Below are positions 17,945-27,745 of a stretch of 64,000 nucleotides of DNA, piece after piece (position 1 is the stretch's first letter; each line of letters begins with the position of its first letter). The position numbers and the translations under genes were made by a program. Origin of the DNA: Candidatus Galacturonatibacter soehngenii (GTDB taxonomy: Bacteria; Bacillota; Clostridia; Lachnospirales; Lachnospiraceae); NCBI RefSeq assembly GCF_008830185.1, contig NZ_WAGX01000005.1, positions 1,116,001-1,180,000 of the forward strand, written 5' to 3'. The notes beneath the pieces are model-generated. The model searched no databases and was not told the DNA's origin. It was given only the letters and a program-made list of their open reading frames with translations.

Positions 17945-19693
17945 TCACCCTAAGTCAGGTTCTGCTTCTAAGGAGATGTTCTCCCCAATTTTACCATCTG
18001 TTTCAAAAACAATAATTTGATTTCTTCCAACCTTTAAAAATGGCGCTGGAATATAAAGACGCTTTTGTGGTCCCCTTTCCCAAAAACGACCAATGTTTTC
18101 ACCGTTTACAAATACACAACCCTTGCCCCAACCATTCAGTGCAAGAAATGTATCACATGCCTCTTTTATGTCTAATTCAAATTCATAAAAGGACGGTGTA
18201 CCTACCTTATAGGATTTGTTAAAATCAATTTGATCTACATTGTCAAGCGGTAGTGTATAATGGCTCCAATTGCAATGTAGCATTCCATCAAAGGCGACAC
18301 CCTTTTTAATCCCCTTTGCTTGTTCCTCTAGTCGAAGACCAAAATTAACCCTTCCCATATTCTCCATTAGTATATCTAAGGTAACTTCTTCTTTTGGCAC
18401 CTCAAAATCATATTCTTGTTCTAACTCCAAATTATAACGTATTCCTACCTGTTGTTCTTCAGCAAATAAAATAGCACGATCTCCTGCTCCTAAAATCCTG
18501 CATTTTTTAATGTGAGTTCCTCGATGTAACTTGGTTCGGTAAAGAATATATCCATAATTTTGACCAAGCTGTTCCATGGTAAGCGTGCAAGGACTTACTA
18601 CCTCTTTGCTAATATCGTCAAGGACAGAGAATAAACTAACTTTTCTATTGATTGCTAATGTCCCATAAGCACATTTCTTAATATCAGTGGTAAAGTTAAC
18701 CTTTGGAAGCGTTGTATACGTTCCAATTATTTTTTGAAATTCATAATACTTCTTAGTTAACTCTCCATTTTCAGTTAAGATAGCATCATAGTCATAAGAA
18801 GTAACATCTGGCTCCAATCGATCATAAAAGTTTGCCCCATTCATAAAACCAAAATTAGTTCCGCCATGAAACATGTAGAAATTTACATGTCCAAGTTCTA
18901 ACATATCTGTAAGATCTTTTTTATTTTCTTCTAAGTCTGAAGTATTATGCTTGCCACATTCCCAAGCATCAAACCAACCAATCCAAAATTCCATACACAT
19001 AAGCGGCTTATCACCAATGCATTCTTTCATGATTTGAAATCGCTCTCTAGTTCTTGAACCAAAATTGCCAGTTGGTAAGACTCCTGGGATTCCCCCATCC
19101 ATAAGCGTTTGCTTGGTTGGACCATCGGAAGTAACAAAAGGAACAATGGCTCCATTTTTTTCCATACTGCTCTTTAACGTTATCATATAATTTACATCAT
19201 TTCCATAATAGCCATATTCATTTTCAATTTGCATCATGATAATAGGCCCACCATAAGGAAGCTGTAATGGTGTTAGTATTTGAAATAGTTCTTGATAGTA
19301 ACGCTCAACCAAGGAAAGAAACGGCTCTGTATTTGTTCGAAGGCGTATGGATTCTTTACTTAATAGCCAAGCTGGAAGTCCTCCAAATTCCCATTCTGCA
19401 CAAATAAAAGGAGATGGTCTTACAATGACCCAAAGCCCTAATTCTCCTGCCAATTCAATAAATTTCTTTATATCATACATACCCTCAAAACAAAACTGCC
19501 CTTCTTTTGGCTCATGAACATTCCATGCAACATATGTTTCTACGGTATTGCAGCCGAGTGCTTTTAATTTTTCTAATCGATCTCTCCAATACTGCCAAGG
19601 TATTCTAAAATAGTGCATTCCTCCAGAAATAATTTTTATTTTCTCTCCATCCATATAAAAATCATCTCTTATTTCAAATGTGTGTGTATTCAT
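17945..19693 (-). CDS. Glycoside hydrolase family 35 beta-galactosidase
   Basis: A protein of 582 residues with no signal peptide. GH35 signatures: SGGMHYFRIPWQYWRDRLEK, GGLPAWLL, acid/base Glu159 in QIENEYG and nucleophile Glu235 in CMEFWIGWFD. C-terminal beta domains contain a galactose-binding fold (NGWGKGCVFVNGENIGRFWERGPQ). It removes terminal beta-galactose in the cytoplasm from sugars delivered by the ABC importer encoded upstream. A ten-base hairpin (19746-19777) sits between the binding-protein gene and this gene and may trim or partly stop the transcript. Confidence 0.93.
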   Translation of the reverse strand: MNTHTFEIRDDFYMDGEKIKIISGGMHYFRIPWQYWRDRLEKLKALGCNTVETYVAWNVHEPKEGQFCFEGMYDIKKFIELAGELGLWVIVRPSPFICAEWEFGGLPAWLLSKESIRLRTNTEPFLSLVERYYQELFQILTPLQLPYGGPIIMMQIENEYGYYGNDVNYMITLKSSMEKNGAIVPFVTSDGPTKQTLMDGGIPGVLPTGNFGSRTRERFQIMKECIGDKPLMCMEFWIGWFDAWECGKHNTSDLEENKKDLTDMLELGHVNFYMFHGGTNFGFMNGANFYDRLEPDVTSYDYDAILTENGELTKKYYEFQKIIGTYTTLPKVNFTTDIKKCAYGTLAINRKVSLFSVLDDISKEVVSPCTLTMEQLGQNYGYILYRTKLHRGTHIKKCRILGAGDRAILFAEEQQVGIRYNLELEQEYDFEVPKEEVTLDILMENMGRVNFGLRLEEQAKGIKKGVAFDGMLHCNWSHYTLPLDNVDQIDFNKSYKVGTPSFYEFELDIKEACDTFLALNGWGKGCVFVNGENIGRFWERGPQKRLYIPAPFLKVGRNQIIVFETDGKIGENISLEAEPDLG

Positions 19694-19745
19694 TAAACTA
19701 GTCCTCCTACTTCCATCATTACCCTTACTATCTTATACATTATTT

Positions 19746-19777
19746 AAGACTGTTGCAAGGGCATTACAACAGTCTTA
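19746..19777 (-). repeat. Intercistronic hairpin between binding-protein and GH35 genes
   Basis: AAGACTGTTG (19746-19755) and CAACAGTCTT (19768-19777) form a perfect ten-base stem. On the transcript it is followed by AAATAAT rather than a U-run, so it is more likely an mRNA-stabilising or partial-attenuation element than a full terminator. Confidence 0.6.
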
Positions 19778-19812
19778 TTTCCTTCATTTGTAAGACGTTT
19801 CAGTCGTTATCA

Positions 19813-21414
19813 TTATTTTGATTCATTTAATTGGGTCTGAACTTCATTTAAAACCTCATCATATCCAGCCGCTTTTAGCTTTTCTCTAAATTCAGCTACC
19901 ATTGCCTTTGGATCATCTACTTTTCCAAATGCAATTCTTGGAATATAATTGGCACATACATCTGCCATTGCTGCAATCTGCGTTGATACCTTACTGTTAT
20001 CAAATACAAACTTTCCATATGGGTAATCAATGGCATACGTATCATAATCTGCATAAATATCTGCTGCACCTTTATAGTGTCTTGCATTTGGCAATTCTAA
20101 TTCATCATTTCTTCCACACCAGAAATTTGATTCTAGTGCATCAATGGATTGATCCCATCCATCTGGTCGGTCTAATTCACCGCTATCATTGATAATGTAA
20201 TCCGAACCTTCAATTCCATAATTAATATAACGATAGCATTCTTCATCATTACGAAGTAAATCATACACCATAAGTGCACGCTCTGCATTCTTTGAACTAG
20301 CTCCGATTGCAACACAACCATGTGTAATGCTTGTTTTTACTAGGTTCTTACTTGGTTCTGAAAAAGAAAACATTTGCGTATCCGATCCAGGCTGCTTAAT
20401 GTCCATATTTGGTCTTACATCTGTTACATAAGTCTGCGTATGATGTTGATCTGCGCCTGAAGCACCTGCCTTAAATAACTCTCTGGTGTCACCGTCATAA
20501 TTTAATACGTCTTCTCTCCAGTATCCTGCATCCGCCCATTCCTTCATCAAAACTGCAAAATCTTCAAAAGAAGTTCCCTCCATATAAGGTGAAGTAACCG
20601 TATAGGCATCATCTTTTGAGGCTCCATAATAAATAGAAGATAATCCAATTGGCACTCCATCAATCACGATATTACTGGTAGTTGACTGCACATAACCAGA
20701 TGCTAATGCGTTACCATTTGCCGCTGTGCCAGATACATCCCATGGAATGACATTACTCTTGTTATCTTTTACAAATTGAAAGTATTTTCCAAGGTCTGAA
20801 AAGTTATTGATATTACTAAGTCCTGCTTCCTTTGCCCAGTCTCCTCGATAGAAAATACCATGATTGGTATACTGGGTATAGTGATTTTCAGGAATGAGAT
20901 AAATCTGTCCGTCATAGCTGCACTTTTCCCATTCTTCACTTGTTACAGAAGCATACGTATTAGGTGCATAGGTTTTAATCATATCATGAGTCAAAGGCAT
21001 AAAAGAACCTTTTTTAATATTTGGCCACGCATCCAACCAGTCAGTCGCTGTCGTAATTAAATCAATTGAGGAATCTCCACTTGCTAAGAGCAAATTATAC
21101 TGCGTCTGCCAATCCGCCCACTCCACGTATTGCAAATCTAACTCAGCATTTACTTTTTCTGTTAACACTGTATTTAGTTCTTTTAGCATTGATTCTAACC
21201 TACCATTAGTTGGACGGTTTCCTAATACTACAAATTTTACTGTAACATGCTTGGATGTGTCTAATCCACCATCGTTTGTTGTCTTATTTGTTGCAGAATC
21301 CGCAGAAGGATTTGTATCTGTGCTGGTTTGTTTTGAACCACCACAAGCTGCAAGACTTAATGTCATGGTTGCTGTTAAAACTGCTGCTAGAATCTTTTTC
21401 CCTAACTTTTTCAT
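19813..21414 (-). CDS. CUT1-type extracellular sugar-binding lipoprotein
   Basis: A protein of 533 residues. Signal peptide with lipobox LAACGG (Cys about 24), Ser/Thr/Asn linker, then a large type-1 solute-binding fold (TVKFVVLGNRPTNG, LLLASGDSSIDLI, WLDAWPNIKKGSFMPLT). Length and style match the large LipO/YtcQ-like binding proteins of clostridial oligosaccharide importers. It should capture a galactose-containing oligosaccharide for the two permeases encoded just upstream. No ATPase gene is present, as usual for this group, which share a common MsmX-type ATPase. Confidence 0.92.
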   Translation of the reverse strand: MKKLGKKILAAVLTATMTLSLAACGGSKQTSTDTNPSADSATNKTTNDGGLDTSKHVTVKFVVLGNRPTNGRLESMLKELNTVLTEKVNAELDLQYVEWADWQTQYNLLLASGDSSIDLITTATDWLDAWPNIKKGSFMPLTHDMIKTYAPNTYASVTSEEWEKCSYDGQIYLIPENHYTQYTNHGIFYRGDWAKEAGLSNINNFSDLGKYFQFVKDNKSNVIPWDVSGTAANGNALASGYVQSTTSNIVIDGVPIGLSSIYYGASKDDAYTVTSPYMEGTSFEDFAVLMKEWADAGYWREDVLNYDGDTRELFKAGASGADQHHTQTYVTDVRPNMDIKQPGSDTQMFSFSEPSKNLVKTSITHGCVAIGASSKNAERALMVYDLLRNDEECYRYINYGIEGSDYIINDSGELDRPDGWDQSIDALESNFWCGRNDELELPNARHYKGAADIYADYDTYAIDYPYGKFVFDNSKVSTQIAAMADVCANYIPRIAFGKVDDPKAMVAEFREKLKAAGYDEVLNEVQTQLNESK

Positions 21415-21463
21415 ATTACCTATACCCTCTCTTTCCTTTTTTATGTGAATTCTTAAAGAATTG

Positions 21464-22360
21464 TCACCCTTTTACTGCTCCTATTGTAATACCAGATATA
21501 AAATATTTTTGAACAAATGGATAAAGCAATATAATTGGCCCTGTCGCAATCACAGCGGTTGCCATCTTAAGTGATTGTGTTGGAATGGTACCAGGATTTA
21601 CATTAGAACCAGCCAATGAGTTCTTAAGCGCCGCTGCCTGTGTGATAATTCGATACAAATAGTACTGAAGCGGATAATACTTGATACTAGAGGAGGAGGA
21701 TAAATATAACATAGAGTTATACCACTCGTTCCAATAGCCAAGTGCCAAGAATAAGCCAATCGTTGCCAATGCAGGCTTTAACATTGGTAAAATAAGTGCT
21801 GTAAATATCTTAAAATCTCCTGCCCCATCTATTTTTCCTGACTCTGTGATTTCAAAAGGAACTGACTTTGCAAAGTTCTTCATCAGTACAATAAGCCATG
21901 GTGTCATTAGTAATTGTAAAAAGACAGCAAGATAGCTTCCTTTTAAATGCAAGTACTTCGTAATCCAAAGATAGGTTGGTGCAAGACCTGCTGAAAACAA
22001 TGTAGTAAAATAAATGAAAAAGGATATCACATTGCGAAATGGAAAGTCTCTTCTTTGTAAACAATATCCTGTCATTGCAATTAAGAATAATCCAATCACC
22101 GTACCAAAAACTGTCATTACAATTGTAACTACATAAGAACCAAGAATCATTTTAGGAACTTTAAATATCAATTCGTAGGCTGCAATCGTAAAACCTTTTG
22201 GTAATAAGCCAATTCCAGTTTGGTTTATCATTGTCTCATTGCTAAAAGATGCAGATATCATTAATAGAAAAGGGACTAAACAAGAAATTGCAAAACCCCC
22301 GATCAGTAAATAAGCAAAAATATGTAATATAGTAGTGAATTTATCTTGTTTGATTTTCAT
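21464..22360 (-). CDS. CUT1-type sugar ABC permease (LplC/YtcP-like)
   Basis: A protein of 298 residues with six membrane segments. The coupling motif is EITESGKIDGAGDFKIFTALILPMLKPALATIGLF, typical of MalG-type inner-membrane components (EAAxxDGAxxxxxFxxIxLPxxxP). GGGGGG precedes the ATG. It follows the partner permease after 11 bases and would pair with it as the two membrane halves of the oligosaccharide importer. Confidence 0.93.
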   Translation of the reverse strand: MKIKQDKFTTILHIFAYLLIGGFAISCLVPFLLMISASFSNETMINQTGIGLLPKGFTIAAYELIFKVPKMILGSYVVTIVMTVFGTVIGLFLIAMTGYCLQRRDFPFRNVISFFIYFTTLFSAGLAPTYLWITKYLHLKGSYLAVFLQLLMTPWLIVLMKNFAKSVPFEITESGKIDGAGDFKIFTALILPMLKPALATIGLFLALGYWNEWYNSMLYLSSSSSIKYYPLQYYLYRIITQAAALKNSLAGSNVNPGTIPTQSLKMATAVIATGPIILLYPFVQKYFISGITIGAVKG

Positions 22361-22371
22361 TTTTATCCCCC

Positions 22372-23322
22372 CTAAAACAATGCATAATCTTTATCAATTC
22401 TACGTACTATGCCGTTACTAAACATGACAACAACAAAACCAAATAATGACTGATAAAGACCAACTGCCGAGGCACTAGGGAAGTTAAAGTTATTCATTAA
22501 GGTACGATATACATAGGTCTCAACAATATCGGTATACGGCCATAACGTAGCATTGGATGAACCAACCAGATTGTAAAACAATCCAAAGTTACCTTTCATA
22601 ATTCCACCAATTGCAAATAGGAATAAAATAATAATCGTAGGTTTTAAACTTGGTAATATAATATAGCGAATCTTAGCAAATACATTTGCTCCGTCAACTT
22701 GTGCCGCTTCTATCATCTCTTGATCTATTCCGCATATAGCTGCAAAGTATACAATAGAACCATAACCCGTTTGTTGCCATAGCTGAGCCAATACAATAAT
22801 AACAGGCCAAGCCTTTGGAGTCTGATAGACACTAAATGGTTCTCCACCTAATTTCTGAATTATCGTTGTTAAAAAACCAAACTCATAATTTAGAATATTA
22901 AATGCCAATAGCCCCACTAAAACCGCTGAAATAAAATAAGGTAAAAACATAATTGTTTGAGAAATTTTCTTAAAGACATTGTTTTTTACTTCATTTAACA
23001 AAATAGCAACAATAATTTGTAACACATTACCAAGGACGATAAATGCAAGATTGTAAAGAATGGTATTGCGGGTTAACATCCATAGACTTCCTGAATTCAA
23101 TAGAAACTTAAAGTTATCAAGCCCTACGAAATCGCTTCCAAAAATCCCCTGCTTATAATTAAAATTTGTAAATGCTATGTATGCACCTGGCATTGGACAA
23201 TAAAAGAAAACGATAAAAAATAAAATTGCTGGCAAACACATGATTATCAAGGTTTTACTGTCCCATAACTTTTTGCCTAAGGGCTTTTTGTTGACTGCTT
23301 TTTTTACATTTTTTATTTCCAT
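22372..23322 (-). CDS. CUT1-type sugar ABC permease (LplB/YteP-like)
   Basis: A protein of 316 residues with six membrane segments and the coupling motif EMIEAAQVDGANVFAKIRYIILPSLKPTIIILF. It is the first gene of the operon permease-permease-binding protein-GH35-AraC, transcribed from the promoter at 23444-23472 and controlled by two LacI-type operators. Confidence 0.93.
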   Translation of the reverse strand: MEIKNVKKAVNKKPLGKKLWDSKTLIIMCLPAILFFIVFFYCPMPGAYIAFTNFNYKQGIFGSDFVGLDNFKFLLNSGSLWMLTRNTILYNLAFIVLGNVLQIIVAILLNEVKNNVFKKISQTIMFLPYFISAVLVGLLAFNILNYEFGFLTTIIQKLGGEPFSVYQTPKAWPVIIVLAQLWQQTGYGSIVYFAAICGIDQEMIEAAQVDGANVFAKIRYIILPSLKPTIIILFLFAIGGIMKGNFGLFYNLVGSSNATLWPYTDIVETYVYRTLMNNFNFPSASAVGLYQSLFGFVVVMFSNGIVRRIDKDYALF

Positions 23323-23347
23323 TGCGTAAGTTCACCCCTTTATTTTT

Positions 23348-23361
23348 TGAAATCGGTTTCA
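23348..23361 (-). promoter_or_regulatory. LacI-type operator in the leader of the sugar operon
   Basis: Near-palindrome TGAAATCGGTTTCA with the central CG typical of LacI-family sites. The core GAAATCGGTTTC is identical to the site in front of the lacI gene at 24760-24771. It lies in the transcribed leader, 75 bases from the first operator, allowing loop formation or a roadblock. Confidence 0.75.
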
Positions 23362-23422
23362 TATATTGTGAAAAAAAATACTATTTTTAAAAAACAGCAA
23401 ATATAACAATTTTCTTTTATTT

Positions 23423-23436
23423 TGAAACCCATTTCA
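23423..23436 (-). promoter_or_regulatory. LacI-type operator at the start point of the sugar operon
   Basis: TGAAACCCATTTCA, a palindrome with a degenerate centre, begins eight bases beyond the -10 box and so covers the transcription start. Binding there would block RNA polymerase. Confidence 0.7.
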
Positions 23437-23443
23437 TAGTCAT

Positions 23444-23472
23444 ATTATATGTTTCTGCAAGGGAAATGTCAA
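23444..23472 (-). promoter_or_regulatory. Promoter of the sugar importer operon
   Basis: Minus strand perfect TTGACA (23467-23472), 17-base spacer and perfect TATAAT (23444-23449). A consensus promoter needs repression, which fits the two operators immediately downstream. Confidence 0.8.
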
Positions 23473-23684
23473 GTACTTTATATTATTTCTTTGTCTATAT
23501 ATTATATTTATCAAGTTGTATACGGTTATTATTTGTGTATTTTTCCTTAATAATACTATTAACTAATAAGATGTATCGGTAAGATTTCTATTGTCTTTTA
23601 TATACAAAAAGAGATAGCATATACTACCTCTTAGCTAAATAAGAACAGTTCTGAAAAAGAATATCTTACAATCTCAGCCAACTT

Positions 23685-24722
23685 TCATCCTATCTTGGTA
23701 CAAGATTCCTTAATCACCAACCTCGTATCAATCAAGCTGATTCTTGCCACCTTTTCACCACGAATCACACGAATCGCTGTCTCTATTATTTTCTTTCCAA
23801 AATATTCATAATTATAATCAATTCCTGTCAACTTGGGAACTGTTAGATCCGTTAAAAAACTATTGTCATAACTTACTAAGGAGATATCATTTGGAACCGT
23901 TAACTTTCTCTCTTTCATAGCCCTCATAATGCCTATTGCTGTAAAATCATTGATGGCTATAATTGCAGTTGGTAATTGCTCTACTGCATTGAGTAGCTGC
24001 ATCATCGCTTGGTAACCACCAGCTTCATCATAATCATAATCATCCATTATCAGTTCATTTTTGCATTCAATTCCAAAGCGATTTAATAGCTGTTTGAAGC
24101 GTAGTTGCTTTTCCACTGTGCTGATAACATCTCTTTTTCCTCCCACTAACGCAATCTCTTTATGTCCATTTGAAACAAGATACGAAATGACAAGTTCCAT
24201 TGATTTGCCTTCATCAATGTTAACCTGATAACAATCTGCGCCATCTAATTTTCCTGTTATAATAATAGGAATTTTATTTGCAATCCGATTCACTCGCTCA
24301 ACATAACTGCGATCTGATACTAATTCATCGACTCGCCCACCAATTTGTACAATCGCTTCCACTCGCTGGCTCTCGAGATTCTCAAGTTGCAAATCTTCCA
24401 GTTCTTTGTTATTTAACGAATTACATAACACTACCCGATAACCAAACTCATTCGCAGCTTTTTCACACTCAACAAAAAGTGTTGCATAGAATGGATTACG
24501 TATGTCTGATGCAATAATTCCAATGACCTTACTTTTCGTTTCACTCAAACCTCGAGCCATTTCATTTGGTTTGTAATTATACTTTTCAATCAAATGTTGA
24601 ACTTTTTCTTTTTTTTCTTTACTGACGTTTGCATTGCCTGTAAGAACTCTTGATACTGTAGATACAGAGACTCCCGCTTCTTTTGCAATGTCATATATTG
24701 TAACTTGTCTTTTTATCTCCAT
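23685..24722 (-). CDS. LacI-family repressor of the beta-galactoside locus
   Basis: A protein of 345 residues. The N-terminal HTH reads TIYDIAKEAGVSVSTVSRVLTGNANVS, the hinge YKPNEMARGL, then a periplasmic-binding-like sugar-sensing domain (KVIGIIASDIRNPFYATLF). It is transcribed alone from a promoter that carries the same operator core found twice before the importer operon, so it most likely represses both itself and that operon until an inducer sugar is imported. Confidence 0.93.
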   Translation of the reverse strand: MEIKRQVTIYDIAKEAGVSVSTVSRVLTGNANVSKEKKEKVQHLIEKYNYKPNEMARGLSETKSKVIGIIASDIRNPFYATLFVECEKAANEFGYRVVLCNSLNNKELEDLQLENLESQRVEAIVQIGGRVDELVSDRSYVERVNRIANKIPIIITGKLDGADCYQVNIDEGKSMELVISYLVSNGHKEIALVGGKRDVISTVEKQLRFKQLLNRFGIECKNELIMDDYDYDEAGGYQAMMQLLNAVEQLPTAIIAINDFTAIGIMRAMKERKLTVPNDISLVSYDNSFLTDLTVPKLTGIDYNYEYFGKKIIETAIRVIRGEKVARISLIDTRLVIKESCTKIG

Positions 24723-24759
24723 ACTTGCTCCCTGTTACATCCTTTAGCAATTCTTTTAA

Positions 24760-24811
24760 GAAATCGGTTTCATTCTTTCTCGATTATACTTCGGATTATG
24801 ACAAATATCAA
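24760..24811 (-). promoter_or_regulatory. Promoter and autoregulatory operator of the LacI gene
   Basis: Minus strand TTGATA (24806-24811), 17-base spacer, TATAAT (24783-24788), then GAAATCGGTTTC (24760-24771) covering roughly +5 to +20. The operator core is identical to that at 23349-23360. Confidence 0.75.
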
Positions 24812-24834
24812 CTGTTCGACACAACATTTTTAAA

Positions 24835-24877
24835 ATAAAAAAAGATCATCCAAAGCCTTACTAACTATTGGGTGATC
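24835..24877 (-). terminator. Rho-independent terminator
   Basis: Minus strand GATCACCC (24870-24877) and GGATGATC (24844-24851) form the stem, followed by a long T-run (complement of 24835-24843). It lies just past the metallo-beta-lactamase remnant. Confidence 0.7.
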
Positions 24878-24896
24878 GATTCTTGTATCATCTATA

Positions 24897-25163
24897 TCAT
24901 TCATCTGGATAACCGCAATCAATAATATCTTCTAATTCTTCTTTTAACTGTTTGCTTTCATATTCTCCACCATGATAGCAAATCAATTTTACAATGGGAT
25001 AAGGAAGAACCTTCCTTAATGACTGTATTTCAGCTTCTTTATCTATCACAAACTCCTTGGTAGCAATGTCTAAAATCCCTTCTTCTGAAATGAGTAAATC
25101 TCCACATATTAAAGTGTTTGAGGATTCTACATAAAGTGACAAATTATTGCTTTTTTCTACATA
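24897..25163 (-). pseudogene. C-terminal fragment of a metallo-beta-lactamase-fold hydrolase
   Basis: The open frame (24897-25163) encodes YVEKSNNLSLYVESSNTLICGDLLISEEG... and LPYPIVKLICYHGGEY, which correspond to the last third of a glyoxalase-II-like MBL protein: the strand with the metal-bridging Asp (CGD) and the final His (YHGG). The HxHxDH motif and everything before it are absent, and a TAA (25164-25166) closes the frame. Only a TTG at 25142 could serve as a start, without a ribosome site. It retains a terminator, so it seems to be the leftover end of a once complete gene. Confidence 0.7.
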
Positions 25164-25264
25164 TTATACCACTTAAACTTGTAAGATACTATATAAAACA
25201 CTAATAAAATCAAAAAATAGTTTAGTTTTACTACGTATGTTACATATCAAACATAAGAATTTAA

Positions 25265-25315
25265 AAAGCCCTTTTCGCTATTATATCTACATTGTAATAA
25301 CGAAAAGGGTTTTTA
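25265..25315 (-). terminator. Terminator after the amino-acid ABC operon
   Basis: AAAAAGCCCTTTTCG (25265-25278 region) pairs with CGAAAAGGGTTTTT (25301-25314), with further TTAT/ATAA pairing. A/T runs on both sides make it bidirectional. It follows the importer's ATPase gene. Confidence 0.75.
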
Positions 25316-25330
25316 TCATTTATTTTTATG

Positions 25331-26095
25331 TTATCCCAAGTTATGGTATTGACCAAGAAACTCTCTGGTTCTTTGATTGGTAGATTGAAACATTTCTTCT
25401 GGAGTCGTTTCTTCTACAATTACACCCTTATCCATGAATATCATTCGATTGGATACATCTTTTGCAAAATTCATCTCATGGGTTACAATCACCATCGTCA
25501 TTTTTTCCTTGGCTAATTCCTTAATTACCTTTAATATCTCTCCCGTTAATTCTGGATCTAGCGCAGAAGTTGGTTCATCAAAGAATAAAATCTTTGGGTT
25601 CATAGCCAAAGCTCTTGCTATAGAAACTCTTTGCTGTTGTCCACCAGATAACTGGCATGGATAGTAATCGGCTCTATCACTTAAGCCCATTTTCTCAAGC
25701 AACAGCTTTGCTTCTTTGTTTACTTCATCCTTATTTCGTTTTTGTACATGTATGGGTGCATCAATGATGTTTTTTAATACTGTATAATGAGGAAAAAGAT
25801 TAAAATTTTGAAATACGAGTCCAAAATACTGTTGAATCTTTTTCAATTCATTGCTATTTGCATATTCTGCTTTTCCACTCACGTTAGCCGCTGCTTTTTC
25901 ACCTAAATAAATTAACTCTCCTGAATCCATAGTTTCCAACAAAGTTGCACATCGAAGTAAGGTTGATTTTCCAGAGCCAGAAGGCCCTATAATCGATACC
26001 ACTTCTCCTTCTTCTACCGTCAGGGTAATGTCCTTGAGCACTAAATTATCATCAAAGCTTTTTTTTACATGATTCATTTCTAGTAACTTCTTCAT
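25331..26095 (-). CDS. Polar amino-acid ABC transporter ATP-binding protein (GlnQ/TcyC-like)
   Basis: A protein of 254 residues: Walker [10 protein letters not shown], signature [15 protein letters not shown], Walker [16 protein letters not shown], switch His in VTHEMNFA. The sequence [20 protein letters not shown] is characteristic of the polar amino-acid family. Third gene of the operon binding protein-permease-ATPase. The exact substrate (glutamine, cystine or another polar amino acid) cannot be read from it. Confidence 0.93.
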   Translation of the reverse strand: MKKLLEMNHVKKSFDDNLVLKDITLTVEEGEVVSIIGPSGSGKSTLLRCATLLETMDSGELIYLGEKAAANVSGKAEYANSNELKKIQQYFGLVFQNFNLFPHYTVLKNIIDAPIHVQKRNKDEVNKEAKLLLEKMGLSDRADYYPCQLSGGQQQRVSIARALAMNPKILFFDEPTSALDPELTGEILKVIKELAKEKMTMVIVTHEMNFAKDVSNRMIFMDKGVIVEETTPEEMFQSTNQRTREFLGQYHNLG

Positions 26096-26108
26096 CTTTG
26101 TGCTCCTC

Positions 26109-26759
26109 CTATTTATAGTAACTCATTTTCTTTTCCCAATACTCCATCAAAGCTGCCACAATAAAGTTAAAAATATAGTAAAATACTGCGGCCGCCATAA
26201 AAGGAACCATGCTTCTTTGGGATGCTGCAAGGGATTTTGCAACCGTAAACATCTCAGCATAAGCAATGGAAAATGCAAGGGAAGTATCTTTTACCAAGGT
26301 AATTACTTCATTGGTTATAGATGGTAAAATACGCTTTATCACCTGAGGCATAATAATTCGAATAAACGTCTGACTCTTTGTATATCCTAACACCTTTGCT
26401 GCCTCGTACTGCCCCTGTGGCATAGACTCTATTCCTCCGCGGTAAATTTCTGCAAAATATGCCGCGTAGTTAATCGCAAATGCTATGATTACAGCGTATG
26501 CTCGGTAAGATGAAGAAATTGAAATTCCAAATATGTAATATGGCCCAAAATACACTACCAAAAGCTGTAGCATAAGAGGTGTTCCCCTCATGATAGAAAT
26601 GTAGATTTTGGCTAAATTGCGAATTATTATATTCTTTGACATCCTTCCAAAGGAGATTAGTAAACCGAGTGGAAGAGAAAATACTAATGTCATTACAAAT
26701 ATGATGACGGTTGTGACCATTCCAGCAGCAAGCTGGCTAAGCATAGTAGAATAGCTCAT
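26109..26759 (-). CDS. Polar amino-acid ABC transporter permease (HisM/TcyB family)
   Basis: A protein of 216 residues with about five membrane segments, including the family signature [47 protein letters not shown]. Lies 13 bases before the ATPase gene and five bases after the binding-protein gene, forming one operon. Confidence 0.93.
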   Translation of the reverse strand: MSYSTMLSQLAAGMVTTVIIFVMTLVFSLPLGLLISFGRMSKNIIIRNLAKIYISIMRGTPLMLQLLVVYFGPYYIFGISISSSYRAYAVIIAFAINYAAYFAEIYRGGIESMPQGQYEAAKVLGYTKSQTFIRIIMPQVIKRILPSITNEVITLVKDTSLAFSIAYAEMFTVAKSLAASQRSMVPFMAAAVFYYIFNFIVAALMEYWEKKMSYYK

Positions 26760-26764
26760 TTGTT

Positions 26765-27616
26765 TTATTCTCCTAAAATAGATACATCGTATCCAAAATA
26801 TTTATTAGAAATCTCTGCAAAGGTTCCATCCTCTACCAATTCCATTAATGCAGCTTCAACTTTATCTCTTAACTCTTCATTTCCCTTTAAGAAACCAATT
26901 CCATATTGCTCGCTGGAAATTTGTTCCTTCAATATGGTAAATTTGTCTTCTTTTCCTTCTAATTGAAAATGTGCAACACCAATATCAATACCAATGGCGT
27001 CCACCGCACCTGATTCTAAATCCATAAAAGCAGTATTATATTGATCGACTGTTAAGAACTGTCCAAATGAAGCTAATAAATCCTTATGATCATCATCTTC
27101 TAGCGCAGTCTGTGCGGAAGATTCTTTTTGTACTTCTACGACTTTACCAGCTAAATCTTCTAAACTTGTAATTCCTGAATCTGCTTTAACCACGAATACC
27201 TGTGAGTTATCCATATAAGCTTTTGTCCAAGTATACTTGTCTTCACGCCCATTAATGGTAAATCCATTCCAAATACAATCAATGGTTCCTGCCTCTAATT
27301 CCATATCCTTTGCATCCCAGTCAATTGGCTGAAGTACAATTTCTTTTCCCATACGTTTTACACATTCCTTTGCCATCTCTATATCAAAGCCTGTGTATTC
27401 CCCGTCATCTCCAACATATCCAAATGGTGGAAAGTCTTGGTCAAATCCCACAACTATCGTATTACTTTCTTTTGTGTTGGCACTTTCTTGGCTTACTTCT
27501 TTTGCCGATTCAGCACTCGTCTTTTCCTTTGATGCTGAATCATTGTTACTATTTCCACATGCTCCCATTGAAAATACCATTCCAACAGAAAGTATAATCG
27601 CTAAAAATTTCTTCAT
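26765..27616 (-). CDS. Amino-acid ABC transporter substrate-binding lipoprotein
   Basis: A protein of 283 residues. Signal peptide with lipobox SMGACGN (Cys about 20), Ser/Glu-rich linker, then a family-3 solute-binding fold (VVGFDQDFPPFGYVGDDGEYTGFDIEMAKEC, FTINGREDKYTWTKAY). Residues for binding the alpha-amino and carboxyl groups (the GFDIDLA-type segment and the Arg of GRE) are present. First gene of the operon, with AGGAGGAG before the ATG and a promoter at 27684-27711. Confidence 0.93.
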   Translation of the reverse strand: MKKFLAIILSVGMVFSMGACGNSNNDSASKEKTSAESAKEVSQESANTKESNTIVVGFDQDFPPFGYVGDDGEYTGFDIEMAKECVKRMGKEIVLQPIDWDAKDMELEAGTIDCIWNGFTINGREDKYTWTKAYMDNSQVFVVKADSGITSLEDLAGKVVEVQKESSAQTALEDDDHKDLLASFGQFLTVDQYNTAFMDLESGAVDAIGIDIGVAHFQLEGKEDKFTILKEQISSEQYGIGFLKGNEELRDKVEAALMELVEDGTFAEISNKYFGYDVSILGE

Positions 27617-27683
27617 AAATAATCTCCTCCTAATTCGTTATGGTAGCATGTTATTACGCTGCCACAATAAAGTACTCCTATAA

Positions 27684-27711
27684 ATTATCACATCTATCGC
27701 TTGGTTGTCAA
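27684..27711 (-). promoter_or_regulatory. Promoter of the amino-acid ABC operon
   Basis: Minus strand TTGACA (27706-27711), 16-base spacer, GATAAT (27684-27689), about 65 bases before the start. No T-box or other leader RNA was recognised. Confidence 0.55.
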
Positions 27712-27745
27712 TCCTGACTTAGCCATAATGAGTAATTGGAATAAA

